Source of the DNA: Andalucia godoyi
Lineage: Eukaryota > Discoba > Jakobea > Jakobida > Andaluciidae
Assembly: GCA_009859145.1 (NCBI GenBank)
Contig: VRVR01000026.1
Span: forward strand, 1 to 64,000
Reading direction: 5' to 3'
Length of the DNA stretch: 64,000 nucleotides
Shown here: in pieces, positions 1 to 10,133 of the stretch
Numbering within the stretch: the first letter of the stretch is position 1
Layout: the number at the start of each line of letters is the position of its first letter
Notes under the pieces: generated by a model
The model's input: the letters and a program-made list of their open reading frames with translations, nothing else
What the model was told of the DNA's origin: nothing
Databases searched by the model: none
Made by a program: the position numbers and the translations under genes

Positions 1-487
1 TGCCCGACAGCACATCGGCTTTGCGAGTACCCAATTCCGTCAGCATGCAGATCGTCATAGAGACTGCGCCAGCTGCTCGCTCATCAAAGTCGCTGGAAAG
101 ACGAACTCCTCCCGGTGAAGCATCAGATTGCCCCCTGTGACACAGAACACCATGCTTCCTCCACAAAGACTGCATTTCGGAAGGCGACGTCGCTATCGAG
201 GACGGTGCCGAGATGGGCTGACCGAGCCGCGGATCTCGGACTGTTTCCTCTGCTTCAAGACGCAGCGCGTTCATCTGTTCGCTCACCCGCGGGAGATGGT
301 CAGCACCCGAAAGACGTCCAATGACAAGCTGGATTCGCTGGATCTCGCCTAGCGCTGATTGAACGGAGCTCTCGCACGTTGATACGACACGACCGTGCTC
401 CGCAATGCGCGCCGCAAATGTTCCTTCGTACAATCGAATCTCTTCCTCCAGTTCGGACATCTGCTGCTTGCACTGTTGAGATCGCAT
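1..487 (-). CDS. Partial coiled-coil protein, cut by the left edge
   Basis: A reading frame on the minus strand starts at the ATG at 487-485 and stays open for 162 codons to the left edge. An in-frame TAA lies two codons upstream of that ATG, so the start is well fixed. Residues about 1-60 read as an acidic heptad-like helix (for example MSELEEEIRLYEGTFAARI). A Ser/Pro-rich linker and a second, less regular stretch follow. The C-terminus lies outside the window. I do not recognise the family. The coiled coil fits a structural or adaptor role, but that is only inference. The frame's length without stops and its balanced composition favour a real gene. Confidence 0.55.
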   Translation of the reverse strand, partial: MRSQQCKQQMSELEEEIRLYEGTFAARIAEHGRVVSTCESSVQSALGEIQRIQLVIGRLSGADHLPRVSEQMNALRLEAEETVRDPRLGQPISAPSSIATSPSEMQSLWRKHGVLCHRGQSDASPGGVRLSSDFDERAAGAVSMTICMLTELGTRKADVLSG

Positions 488-1265
488 TGTTTATTGTCAT
501 GCTGTTTCTCCCCGAGTTGATTGCCGTCTCGCCACCACCATTTGGACAAAGCTACTGCTTTTCCCGAAGAAGGAAACGACTGCTTCATGAAGATTCACTG
601 CTCAACAGCTTCCGGGATCTTTGAGCGTCGTCTTTCCTCCTCTGTTGGCACGACAGGACAAACGGACTAGAGGATGTCCACCGCATTGGCGCGATGTCGG
701 AAACATAGGAGTCGCACGACATGCCATTTTTCCCATTCGAGAGCACCCGATGGTACAGCCGCAAGAATAAAACACAGCTCCCTTACACGACGGATGCGAT
801 GCGACAAACAGCGGGCAACAGATGAACTGTTTTTTGTAACAAGCGAGTGCCTGGTGGACGACGCAGCTAGAATCTGCTGTTTCAATTAAAGCGATGCACG
901 GAACAGAAGTTTCTACCAACGCATCGCTGCATACTGTCGGCGGTTCTCTATTACGTCGCAAATGTCGGTTCGTCGTGCGTGACGGAAATACTGCAAGTAC
1001 GTTTTACAGGAAACGCAACACAGTCTGCAATTGTAAAAATTAAACAACAGACATCCCTAATACACACTTTCCGTTCGTAGTCTGCTGCTCGAACAAACCT
1101 TTTTTTTGGGGGGGGGATTGCCAATTCAGGAAGTTCGCGCTGTCATATTTTCTTTGCATTTATATTTTTGTTCTTCTCTTCTCGTCTCGTCTCTTCTCTT
1201 CTCTTTTCTTCGAATTTTGCAACTAGGCATCTTCTCCTCGACAGACAGAAGAAAATATCGCGAGA
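488..1265. other. Intergenic region between divergent genes
   Basis: No convincing gene is visible; the short frames on both strands have irregular composition. A run of T followed by a run of G lies near 1100-1117. A long CT-rich leader (about 1150-1240) runs into the start of the NAA25 homologue. The region probably carries two promoters. Confidence 0.5.
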
Positions 1266-4133
1266 ATGGAGCCGGATTTCTTCCGTATTCAAGCAATTGC
1301 CACTTTGGTGGATTCCCACAATTCAAAAGCGGCTTTGAAAGCGATTGAAGGTGACCTGAAAAAGCTGCCGCAGTCTTTTGTGCTTCGTTCGTTCCAAGCT
1401 CTTGTTTTGGCACGGCTCGGGAGGGAGGCGGATTCTTTTGAATTGGGAAAAGCCCTGAAAGATTCATATACTGGAAGTGATATTACCGTGCTCAGTACAT
1501 TGGCGTACACTTTTCGTGCTTTGCGCAAGCAGACTTGTTGCTTGGAAATCTGGGAGGCGGCATCTTCCAGAAATCCCGGATTCCCAGACATTGCCGAAGA
1601 GCTCTTCTTCACCTATCTTGAGGACGGGGTATTTGAAAAAGCACAGCAAGCTGCTCAGAAGTTGTGTCAGATCCATTCAAAGCTTCCTTCCTCTGACAGA
1701 AGGAAAACGGAAAAGTTCAGCCGTTGGGCTGTCTGTTGCAACTATCTTGCCTCCCTTTCAATCAATGACCCATCTTCTTCGAAGAAGACGTTGCTGGTAT
1801 CGCTCACCCAACGGTCTGCAGCGAAGATTTGCTCTGAGCTCAAGCCCGACGACGTCCCTGTGAACGAGGATGGAAATCCAGTCCAGAACTCCGATGCCGA
1901 ATTCTTCCGATTTTACATCTCCGTCCTGTTCCAACATGAGAAGTTTGCTGACATTCTCGAAGTTTTGAACACTCCCGGCAGAAGATTCTTGGATTTAAAT
2001 AGAGAAGATCTTCGATTGGTGTGCATCAGTTTGTTGAAAGTTGGTGATACAAACGGCTGCCGTCGTGTGCTCGGGTATTTGCTGTCGATACCTTCGTTTC
2101 AAGATGATTTTGACTTGTGGACTATGCTACAAGAAGCTTGTTCGAAGGGCAGTGTTTCGAACATGGGTGAAAAATCTCGCGTTCCTGATAGTTTGCATGC
2201 AGAGATTGCCGGTGTTCCTGAGGACTTCCCGGAGCACGGGATTGAGCAATTCATCCGTTCTTGCATCCGCAACAAGACGTCCGCTATTCGAGGCCCGTAC
2301 TTGGCTCTTCTACAGTTTTTGCTTTCAAAGGGGCGCGACGACGAATTTATTAGAGCGTATCTGGATTTCTTCGAAACGTTCGGCTCCAAGAACGCGTTCT
2401 TCTACGACTCGAGATTGATCTTAGAAAACTTAGAAGCTTCCAAAACAGTGCATTTGGTCCAGTGTCTCCGCGAGTCCGTCGGTGGCCATTATCTTGTTGA
2501 AGAAAACGACTCTCTGGAAGTTTGTCAAAGGAAGATGTCCATCGCAAAGATGCAGCGCCTGGCACCCGGGTTCTGCAATCTCATAGAAGAAGGCAGAAAG
2601 TGTCTTCAAAATTATTTCCGAATGTTGAAGTTCGGCAAGTCTCTTGAAAAAACTGAAAACCAGTACGGAGATGATTTTCTCATCTTGGCGGTGCATTACA
2701 TGATGGACGACTGTGCTCTGTCTACTGCTGACGAAAAACTGCAGTGTCTCTCCTTTTCTGTGAAGTTGTTGGAAAATGGCATCCGTCGATCCGCCAAAAA
2801 CTTTTGGTTCAAGACGCTGCTGTTGCGACTCTACGCACTTCTTGGCTGCTTCACTCAAGCCTACTCCATGTGGGAGAGTCTGGAAATTAAGAATGTGCAA
2901 TCAGAGTCCCTGTCGTTCTTGCTCTTGGGCGACAGTTTTCTGCTTCCAGCTCCAGAGCAGTTGCTGAATGACATTACCGAGTTTCACGAGGAGCACGATA
3001 GCATGATGTCGAGAGTTGTGGGCTCTCATTTTCGATTAGGATCGTTCTCGAAAATCCAGGGTACTGTGGAATTTCGAGACAAGTGTGTGCGATCTGCGTC
3101 GAGATGGTACGCCGCAGTAGCAGATGGTTTGTGTGTGATTTCCAGTTGCTCGCCGAGTTCGACGGATTTTGCAGCTCGCCTGTCCAAGTGCGGGGAAGTT
3201 ATTGACATTGACCGCATGGCGAGCAATGCGTGGACTTGCTCCGCTCCATCTGGAATGCCTTTTCCGTTCAGTGGATTGTGTTCATGCTGGGACACTGCCG
3301 TCGTATCCTTCTTTGAACCTGTCAACCGTTCTCTGTCGAAACTTCAGTTGTCTCTGAACCCTCCTCCGTTTGCAGAGCTTATTAGTGGGAATAAGTCGTT
3401 GGTGTGTTCGCGGACTGTCTTGTTGCCGCATTTTCTCACGTCATCCGAGGCCTTTTGCCAGTGGTACGAGGATCTGAATGATGGACTGTCCAGTATGAAG
3501 CTGTGGAACGACATCTTCCAGCGTCTTTCGAACGCGAAGAAGGATCCTGATCTGTCGAGCGCAATGGCAACGCTATCCTTGGAGATGTCCGCTCGTTCAC
3601 TGTCTTTAACCGCCTTTGTCGAATCTATCCGCGCTGTTGCGTTGTCCATTTTCGCATTCGAAGAATCGGAAGCAGTTGCAGCCTCTGAAAAATTCCAACA
3701 GGTGCTTGCACATACGTTCGAGACTTTGTTGAACGATGCGATGCTGTTCGACGGCAGCAATTTTCACGTTCTAAATCAGCTTTCGTTGCGACTTCGGGTT
3801 GTCTTGTCAATTTTCAATTCTTTTTCATCTATTCTTAAGACTCTGTGCCAGTCAAAACAGCATGCTGGCCGATTCTTCCCGGAGACGCTTGCTTTCATGA
3901 AGAAAATCCAGCAGGACAGTGGAATCCGTGTTGCGGACGTTGCCAAAAAACTGACAACGTTCTTGAACAATGCCTTCACGATCCCAGCAATCTCTTGGGG
4001 GAAATGGGATGTCCCTGAGAATCCGGATTCCGTTCTCGAAGCTGAGGTGCGCTCTATGATCACAACACAACGAAAGACGGTGATCAGCAACATCCTCTCC
4101 TTGTTTAACTTTGTTCAGAAACCAGCCTCGTAA
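1266..4133 (+). CDS. NAA25: NatB acetyltransferase auxiliary subunit NAA25/Mdm20-like
   Basis: This 955-residue protein resembles NAA25 (Mdm20). NAA25 is the ribosome-anchoring TPR subunit of NatB, which with catalytic NAA20 acetylates N-termini starting Met-Asp, Met-Glu, Met-Asn or Met-Gln. The first 200 residues form TPR-like helical pairs in the family order, including a segment reading LEIWEAASSRNPGFPDIAEE. A central stretch with RGPYLALLQFLLSKGR matches the conserved RGPYLA block of NAA25. The length is typical (human about 970). The ATG follows a long CT-rich leader with no upstream in-frame alternative. The gene converges on the CEBPZ homologue over a 95-base AT-rich spacer. Family assignment rests on recalled sequence similarity. 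Confidence 0.82.
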   Translation: MEPDFFRIQAIATLVDSHNSKAALKAIEGDLKKLPQSFVLRSFQALVLARLGREADSFELGKALKDSYTGSDITVLSTLAYTFRALRKQTCCLEIWEAASSRNPGFPDIAEELFFTYLEDGVFEKAQQAAQKLCQIHSKLPSSDRRKTEKFSRWAVCCNYLASLSINDPSSSKKTLLVSLTQRSAAKICSELKPDDVPVNEDGNPVQNSDAEFFRFYISVLFQHEKFADILEVLNTPGRRFLDLNREDLRLVCISLLKVGDTNGCRRVLGYLLSIPSFQDDFDLWTMLQEACSKGSVSNMGEKSRVPDSLHAEIAGVPEDFPEHGIEQFIRSCIRNKTSAIRGPYLALLQFLLSKGRDDEFIRAYLDFFETFGSKNAFFYDSRLILENLEASKTVHLVQCLRESVGGHYLVEENDSLEVCQRKMSIAKMQRLAPGFCNLIEEGRKCLQNYFRMLKFGKSLEKTENQYGDDFLILAVHYMMDDCALSTADEKLQCLSFSVKLLENGIRRSAKNFWFKTLLLRLYALLGCFTQAYSMWESLEIKNVQSESLSFLLLGDSFLLPAPEQLLNDITEFHEEHDSMMSRVVGSHFRLGSFSKIQGTVEFRDKCVRSASRWYAAVADGLCVISSCSPSSTDFAARLSKCGEVIDIDRMASNAWTCSAPSGMPFPFSGLCSCWDTAVVSFFEPVNRSLSKLQLSLNPPPFAELISGNKSLVCSRTVLLPHFLTSSEAFCQWYEDLNDGLSSMKLWNDIFQRLSNAKKDPDLSSAMATLSLEMSARSLSLTAFVESIRAVALSIFAFEESEAVAASEKFQQVLAHTFETLLNDAMLFDGSNFHVLNQLSLRLRVVLSIFNSFSSILKTLCQSKQHAGRFFPETLAFMKKIQQDSGIRVADVAKKLTTFLNNAFTIPAISWGKWDVPENPDSVLEAEVRSMITTQRKTVISNILSLFNFVQKPAS

Positions 4134-4228
4134 AGAAACCCAATCAGTATTTTTTTTATTTTAAATTTCATTTATCTTCTTTTTTATTTTTATTTTATTT
4201 TATTTTTTTAATTTTAAAAATACTGCAA

Positions 4229-6673
4229 TCATCTGGAAAACTTCTTTCGTTTCCCTCCTCGACCATGGTCCCCGCTGTGCTGTCTTTTCCGTTCCCACCT
4301 TCGATCTGCAGACCGCGGCTGTGACGACGATTCTTCAAGCAGGTCTTGATAATCCTCCGCAGCAGCGAATGCGTTTTGCAAGCTTGCGTCGTTGTCCACG
4401 TTTGACTGATCGTCGTCCACGGGATTTTCATCCAGATCATCTTCATCAAATTCAGGAAGGTCGTCGTCGTCCCCAATATCGTCCAGCAGATCGTCATTGT
4501 CATCATCTCCGAAATCGGAACCATTTTCCTCTCCCGTACCCTTCTCGTCGATCTCGGCTCCATCACTAGAATCGCTGTCGAAATTATCAACGTCGTCAGA
4601 CCGCTTCTTTTTGTTCTTCTTCTGCTTGCTAGAAAAGTCGTTTTCGTCGTTGGCAGTCTTCACTTCCAAAAACCGTTGCACAAACACCGTTTCGGCATCC
4701 TTTGGAAACGCTTGCTTGTCATCCTCCGGAGCCAAGATGATCTTTTGCATCAGCGATTCGCCTCGAGCAATGGCCTTTTTCGGCTTTCTCAAAACGAACT
4801 TGTCCAAAAACGAAGAGATCGAAAAATCCTCCAGTGGATCTCCCTCGTACGGGATTCTGCTTCCAGATTCCATTGACTGTGCGAACTCGCGAACCGTAGG
4901 ATGGAAATGATTGTCCAGGAGGTTCAGCTCATAAAGCGAGGCACAGTCTGCTTTTGCAAACAAGGGATCTCGTTTCCAAAAATCGTACTCGTCGGAATGG
5001 TCGGGAGCAATTTTGATCAAGGTGGACGTCGCAGGGAACTCGTTGATGATGCGGTGAACCATGTACACAATTCCACACAGAACATTCGTTGGACACAACG
5101 AAGAAACAATCAAAAGACGCTTCAGAAACGCCAGTCGACGATCATTGTTCGAATCTGAACGGATTGACCGCACGACAAGATTCAGCAACAAAGACGGATG
5201 GCTGGCAGCAGGAAAATCTTCGCTCAGTAAGGCGTCGTACAAGGCACGATAATACCGGTTTTCGAAACTTGTCTCTTCTTCTGATTTGAATTTTCCTTCG
5301 TCTGCGGATTTCTTGATTTGGAAAAGAATTGTCAAGGACTGGGTGGAAGTAGAAAACGTTCCTACATGAGCAATTCTGAACAGGTGGTCTGCAAACTCCA
5401 TAATCTTTTTTCTTGTTTGTGCATCCGAGGAGTACGAGGCAAAAGGATACGCACGAGAGATGCCAGTCAAGACTGCGCTGAGCATCCGAGACTCGGCAGC
5501 AGCATCTTCGAGCTTGCGAGTCTCCTTCTCTTTGCTCTTCTTGTTTCGTGTTTCGGTGAGCGAAACCTGGTCGTTCTCGACGCGCAGACCAGAATACACG
5601 CGAAACAACGAAATGTAGATTTCGATGAGTCGAACAGCAACAAGGGTCTCTGACTTGGTCAAAATGATCTGGTTCAAGAAGATGAGTGCATAATACCTAC
5701 CACGATCTTGCAGATGCGAACGAAACAGAAAGCGCTCGACGTCGTCGATAACAACGATTTTCATCGCTGGATGCGTCACCAGCAGCCTGTTCAGAGTGAA
5801 TGATGCTTGAGAAGCAATTTTCTTTTCTGGATCCCCTAGCTTGTTGGCAATCAAAGACAACAGAACGTCTTCCTGTTCAGAATGGGCAACGAGACAGTCG
5901 TATGCCAGGCGAATGGCCACCGCCTTCGAATGCGTTACAGAATCCTTCATCCAAAAGGAAAGTGCTTCCACAAAAAACGTGAATAACTTCTTAATAACAT
6001 GCTCGACAAAGGAACCGCCGTCACCAAAATACTTGATGTCCGGAAATTGGACAAATAGCGTGTTCACAAACAGATCACGAAGGGCTTCCAGTGCCATCAC
6101 AGCTTCTCGTCTTCCTTTCCTCATCCCAAGAGCAGTCAGCCGAATCAGCATATCCATAGATTGCTCCGGCTCTTGCTGGATCCGGACAGACATTGCTGCA
6201 ATCTTATCAGACAACGTACCATTTCGCAACACCTTTTCCAGAAAGGCAGCATCCGATCGAGATATACCAGGCTTGTGGTGTCTTTCCTCTAGCTCTCGCA
6301 ACTTTCTCGTAAAATCAAACGTCTTCTCATCCGGACGACTTCCAAAGAAGCGCGATCCTGCAATTTCTTCTTGGGTTTGCGGAAGTGACTCGACGTGCTC
6401 CTGTTGCTTCTTGAATGCATGCTTAGGAGCAGAGTCGCCGGAAGCATTGTTGGCTGGGCTTTGTACATTCCCAAAACCGGATCCTTTTGTCATAGAGGCT
6501 ACGGACTTGCGGATCGCCTCCAGCTCGGCCTTGGACAGATCCTTCTTCGAATCCGCGCTTGACTGGATCAAATCAAGATCTTCTTGATAACCACCAAGTT
6601 CTTTGACCATTTCAATAGACGGAATCTCATGTTGAGAATTGGAAGCCTTGTGGTTTCCTTTCTTCCTACCCAT
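4229..6673 (-). CDS. CEBPZ: CEBPZ / Noc1 (Mak21) family ribosome-assembly factor
   Basis: The 814-residue protein matches the CBF/Mak21 family (human CEBPZ, yeast Noc1), nucleolar factors needed for early 60S pre-ribosome assembly and export with Noc2. The CBF domain spans roughly residues 470-600, from RYYRALYDALL to NLLDNHFHPTVREFA, including the typical block LLNLVVRSIRSDSN. A long acidic tail (about 690-770) is followed by a basic C-terminus (RGGKRKKFSR), as in the family. I chose the ATG at 6673 (MGRKKGNHKAS), which matches the basic start usual for these proteins. The frame runs 67 codons further upstream, but that stretch is hydrophobic, T-rich on this strand and looks like a leader. 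Confidence 0.85.
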   Translation of the reverse strand: MGRKKGNHKASNSQHEIPSIEMVKELGGYQEDLDLIQSSADSKKDLSKAELEAIRKSVASMTKGSGFGNVQSPANNASGDSAPKHAFKKQQEHVESLPQTQEEIAGSRFFGSRPDEKTFDFTRKLRELEERHHKPGISRSDAAFLEKVLRNGTLSDKIAAMSVRIQQEPEQSMDMLIRLTALGMRKGRREAVMALEALRDLFVNTLFVQFPDIKYFGDGGSFVEHVIKKLFTFFVEALSFWMKDSVTHSKAVAIRLAYDCLVAHSEQEDVLLSLIANKLGDPEKKIASQASFTLNRLLVTHPAMKIVVIDDVERFLFRSHLQDRGRYYALIFLNQIILTKSETLVAVRLIEIYISLFRVYSGLRVENDQVSLTETRNKKSKEKETRKLEDAAAESRMLSAVLTGISRAYPFASYSSDAQTRKKIMEFADHLFRIAHVGTFSTSTQSLTILFQIKKSADEGKFKSEEETSFENRYYRALYDALLSEDFPAASHPSLLLNLVVRSIRSDSNNDRRLAFLKRLLIVSSLCPTNVLCGIVYMVHRIINEFPATSTLIKIAPDHSDEYDFWKRDPLFAKADCASLYELNLLDNHFHPTVREFAQSMESGSRIPYEGDPLEDFSISSFLDKFVLRKPKKAIARGESLMQKIILAPEDDKQAFPKDAETVFVQRFLEVKTANDENDFSSKQKKNKKKRSDDVDNFDSDSSDGAEIDEKGTGEENGSDFGDDDNDDLLDDIGDDDDLPEFDEDDLDENPVDDDQSNVDNDASLQNAFAAAEDYQDLLEESSSQPRSADRRWERKRQHSGDHGRGGKRKKFSR

Positions 6674-7150
6674 TCCAAGTGACAGCTGCGGCGCGAAGAA
6701 AAAGGTGGCAAGAGCGAAAAATGGCAAAACGAGAAGAATCAAGAAAATCAAAAATACGATTTTGTGAGAACTTTCTGTCTCCGCGTTAAAAATGCGCCCC
6801 TCGTGCGATTGTGAATCAAGTGATGCTGCTGCGCCCTGCAGAAGAAAAAAAGATTGGTCTTCGTTCAACAGCAATGTCGCCGGCTGTCAAACTCTGCCGT
6901 ATTATCTGATGATATGCACAGCCGACCCACCACGTTTTGGTTTGGAGGGTTGCAAATGAAACAAAACATAAACAAAAACAAAATTTAAAATAAAATAAAA
7001 AATATATATTTAAATAAATAAAAACAGCCCAGCCTCGGCCGCACCTTTGTGCACTTGGTACTGCAGCATCGCGTGGAAAACCTTGTATGGAAAATCATTC
7101 CAGCTGATAAAGAGAGGAAGTCCACGGATGCATTTTCTTGGAAATACGGG
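6674..7150. promoter_or_regulatory. Spacer between divergent genes, probable bidirectional promoter
   Basis: The 477 bases separate the starts of two divergent genes. The stretch at about 6955-7025 is strongly AT-rich, and pyrimidine-rich leaders approach the minus-strand start. No coding signal is seen. Promoter function is inferred from position only. Confidence 0.4.
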
Positions 7151-7855
7151 ATGAAACTGGTTGAAATTGCCCGTGCACTCTTGTTCACAGGTCTTGTTTG
7201 GTTTGTGTGCGCGGCAGAGCCTCACGAACAAGTTCAGCGACTGGTGTTTACACAAGCAGAGATCAAGGATCTCGTCGACACTCTTTTTGGCTCCGGGGTG
7301 ATCGAGGAGGTTCTTCCAACGGATGTCCGCTCGGTCGCCATTCCAATTCCAATTCATTTTGAAAATGAAACGCTGGAGTTCAACATCACAGTGAACACGT
7401 CGAGTTTAGATCTCCCGTTGTCTTTCGTTGCGGAAACGGTGAATGCCATCAATCTCTCGATCACCTCGAAGAATATGTCGCTTCCTCTCATATTTGAAGC
7501 AGAGCAGATGAAGTACAATATTGGCATCACATCTGCCGGGGATATGCCGTTGAGTGTGCATATCAATGAGGCGTCAAACATGCCTCTGCAAGTCAGCGTC
7601 ACAAACCTGGTCATTCCCGTTTTGGACAAGGCAATGATGATAGGCATTCTCGTTTGGTGCGGACTGTTGACTATTTCGATTGCTTTTCTGTGCTGCAAGA
7701 CCTCTGCTCTGAATCGCAGACGCGGTGCTACAGACACTGCAATGTGCAAGTGCCCGTCCTGCACGGCATGGGTTCCGTTGAAACGCTTTTGTTGTGAATG
7801 CGCATTCTCGCTGACCGATTTGCGAACAGAACGGTATACCCTGCTAAACTCTTGA
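7151..7855 (+). CDS. Unknown type I membrane protein with luminal repeats and cysteine-rich tail
   Basis: I chose the ATG at 7151 because it gives a clean signal peptide (MKLVEIARALLFTGLVWFVC, then AAE); the frame starts 34 codons earlier, without signal character. The 234-residue protein has a luminal part of four or so loosely repeated beta-like units, each about 30 residues with a 'lPLsf/inea' pattern and several N-glycosylation sequons (NET, NIT, NTS, NLS, NMS). One membrane segment follows (about 160-182, MIGILVWCGLLTISIAFLCC). The short cytosolic tail holds CKCPSC and CCEC, spaced like a zinc ribbon. I do not recognise the family. A receptor or organelle-membrane role is possible but not shown. 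Confidence 0.7.
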   Translation: MKLVEIARALLFTGLVWFVCAAEPHEQVQRLVFTQAEIKDLVDTLFGSGVIEEVLPTDVRSVAIPIPIHFENETLEFNITVNTSSLDLPLSFVAETVNAINLSITSKNMSLPLIFEAEQMKYNIGITSAGDMPLSVHINEASNMPLQVSVTNLVIPVLDKAMMIGILVWCGLLTISIAFLCCKTSALNRRRGATDTAMCKCPSCTAWVPLKRFCCECAFSLTDLRTERYTLLNS

Positions 7856-8018
7856 TGCGGATTTCTTTCGGAGATGAAGAGAGGGGGGAAAGAGAAGGGA
7901 TGCGATAGAAGTCAAAGCGTCCAGACCAAACAGCATTTTTACTCAAAAATTAGTTATTCACTTCTGTACATTGTCCGGCTGTCGTGGGGCGACGGAGAGT
8001 CCCTCGACGCGCTTTCTT

Positions 8019-10133
8019 CTACAAATGCCCCGGTTCCTGCGACCGGGGAGGCGCATTTGGGTTCAAGAGAAAGAATTTTGATGACGATCGCTGGAGAGGC
8101 GACGGACTTGCCTCGGCCCCAAGCCCAGGGACAATTTTGGAAACGATGCTTTCCGCAAATCGCAAGTCTCTTGATGGAAGCTCATCTTCAAAGTCGTCTA
8201 CTTGATCAGCCGACCGACCCATGTCAAGTCTCAGATTTTCCAGGGCTGGCTGCAAAGGATGGCTTGGGAAATTCGGGATTTCGGACAGCGGAATGCGAGC
8301 AAGGGGCGGAGTTGTTCTGTGCATAAAGGCAGGGGGATGGGAATGCTGAACTCCTAAATAGGCATTTCGAAACGAGGGCGACCCAGACGATGATGCATGC
8401 TGCGACACGGCCCATACTGGGATCGACGCTGCTAATATATTCATAAACTTGACTCGGTCCATCGTTGCCCCTTCCACAAATTTTTTGATGGAGTGGCGAA
8501 CGTGCGTCGTCTCTTCTCTTGCCTCCTTCGACAGGAACTGTGCAAAACAAGTATCATGGCCTCGAAGATTAATTCGGAACAAATCGTCCGCGAGCGATAA
8601 AATTTTGTCCTGCGGCAGCTTGCATTTCTTGCACAGGATGTAAAAGTCTTCTTCCATGTCCATAAATGCATATCGTCCGTCATCCTCTGTGGAAGCGGTC
8701 GGCACATGCATGCTGCGCTTGACAATAGATTGTCGGATGGCGGATTCCAGACTGCTTCGAACGGGTGCGTACACAAACGACTCCTCAAACAGCGAGACAA
8801 GGAACACGAGAATGTCCAGGGTCCATGGAGTAAGGCCATGGAAGAAGTGCAGGACAACATTGCCCCCAGACGCAATTCGACGCAACATGACACGCACATT
8901 CGCAAGAAGCATGGTGGAGTTTGCAACTTCAAGGATGGGAACCGACCGGAATTCATTCATAAGAGCATGTTTGTGTGCATACGGCTCACGGGCCCCGCCG
9001 TATGCATCACCATCCACATTGAGGGCAGAAGACACTTCGGTTTTCGCGAGCAATGCGTCGCAAAGGACAAGATTCGCGGGAGATGCATAGCACTCATCAA
9101 TCACTTGTTTTCGCAAATGCGCAGGGAGAAGCTCGGGTCGATGCAATCGCATGCATCCCGGATGTGTGACATCGCCGTAGTTGATCAAATAGCGATAATT
9201 CGTACGAGCTGCGTACGTAAGGACTGCATACGGTTTGAACACCGAGGGCGAGACCGCTGCACCGTGGCGAAGCTGTGACATCGAGCCGAGCCACAGGGTC
9301 AGTCCGCCACCTTTTGCACTTGGAAACGTCTCCAGCACGTACCGCGACCAGTCGCCACGGCCGACACCAACGTCAAAGAATGTGAGATTCTGGGCGTTGA
9401 GGATGGCTTCTCGTTGATCGGAATGCGACGCAGAGCTTGGTGCAGCAGGATTGCTTTCTGACGATGAAGGTGCAGAGTGCGAGACACTAAACGCAGACGA
9501 TGACACCTGGCCAATCTGCGACGAGTGTTGATAGTCAAAACCAATTGGATGCTGAGATGTCATCGGCGACGGAACCGGCAGCGGCAGCGGGACATCTTTC
9601 AAAATCTCCCCAAGGACACGTTCCTGATACGCAGTAGTCAAGTCATACGTTCTCATGTGTCCCTCGAGAACGTCATAAGATTTGCGGACATGCCGTTGAT
9701 AGAACGGCCATTCCGTTTCGCAAGCCTCGTTTGCATAATGTGGATGGAGGGATTCAAAACACTTCATCAGCACGTGCGCACGCTTTGAAACGTCGTAGCC
9801 ACAAACTTCAGCGAGTCGGTCGGACATCGCATTCCTGGCAGCGAGAAAATCGTCGTACGCAGAGGACGCCTTTTTTTGCGGATGTGCAGCCGAAATGGAC
9901 TGAAACGTCGGAAGGCCTTGATAAATCGATGCGAACGAGTCGTATTCCCGACCAGGAGAAAATCCGACCACGGTGTGGCGAGAGTGCGAAACTTCCGTTT
10001 CCTTTGTTTCCCATGGATCCTTTCTGTATTCAGCTTGAATGACATCTGTCAGACCGGTTGGCTGGGATTGAATATGGATATCCAGTGCTGTCATGGACCG
10101 CGGAGTGGAGAGAGGAACCGAGCGATGCAACAT
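8019..10133 (-). CDS. FtsJ/RrmJ-like SAM-dependent methyltransferase domain protein, possibly inactive
   Basis: The 704-residue protein has a Rossmann-type SAM-binding block near residue 253 (FFDVGVGRGDWSRYVLETFP, followed by GGGLTLW). This resembles motif I of FtsJ-like ribose 2'-O-methyltransferases, including cap and rRNA enzymes. A candidate acidic motif IV lies near 357 (LVLCDALL). At the next position, where FtsJ enzymes usually carry the catalytic lysine, the sequence reads GGNVVLHFFHG. The N-terminal 200 residues and the Ser/Pro-rich segment before the domain are unfamiliar. The ATG at 10133 is preferred; the 69-codon upstream extension is T-rich and hydrophobic. The substrate is unknown. 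Confidence 0.6.
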   Translation of the reverse strand: MLHRSVPLSTPRSMTALDIHIQSQPTGLTDVIQAEYRKDPWETKETEVSHSRHTVVGFSPGREYDSFASIYQGLPTFQSISAAHPQKKASSAYDDFLAARNAMSDRLAEVCGYDVSKRAHVLMKCFESLHPHYANEACETEWPFYQRHVRKSYDVLEGHMRTYDLTTAYQERVLGEILKDVPLPLPVPSPMTSQHPIGFDYQHSSQIGQVSSSAFSVSHSAPSSSESNPAAPSSASHSDQREAILNAQNLTFFDVGVGRGDWSRYVLETFPSAKGGGLTLWLGSMSQLRHGAAVSPSVFKPYAVLTYAARTNYRYLINYGDVTHPGCMRLHRPELLPAHLRKQVIDECYASPANLVLCDALLAKTEVSSALNVDGDAYGGAREPYAHKHALMNEFRSVPILEVANSTMLLANVRVMLRRIASGGNVVLHFFHGLTPWTLDILVFLVSLFEESFVYAPVRSSLESAIRQSIVKRSMHVPTASTEDDGRYAFMDMEEDFYILCKKCKLPQDKILSLADDLFRINLRGHDTCFAQFLSKEAREETTHVRHSIKKFVEGATMDRVKFMNILAASIPVWAVSQHASSSGSPSFRNAYLGVQHSHPPAFMHRTTPPLARIPLSEIPNFPSHPLQPALENLRLDMGRSADQVDDFEDELPSRDLRFAESIVSKIVPGLGAEASPSPLQRSSSKFFLLNPNAPPRSQEPGHL

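Noticed and set aside
6674-6874. Hydrophobic N-terminal extension of CEBPZ, looking like a membrane segment
   Set aside because: T-rich leader; the family starts with a basic segment, as at the ATG at 6673.
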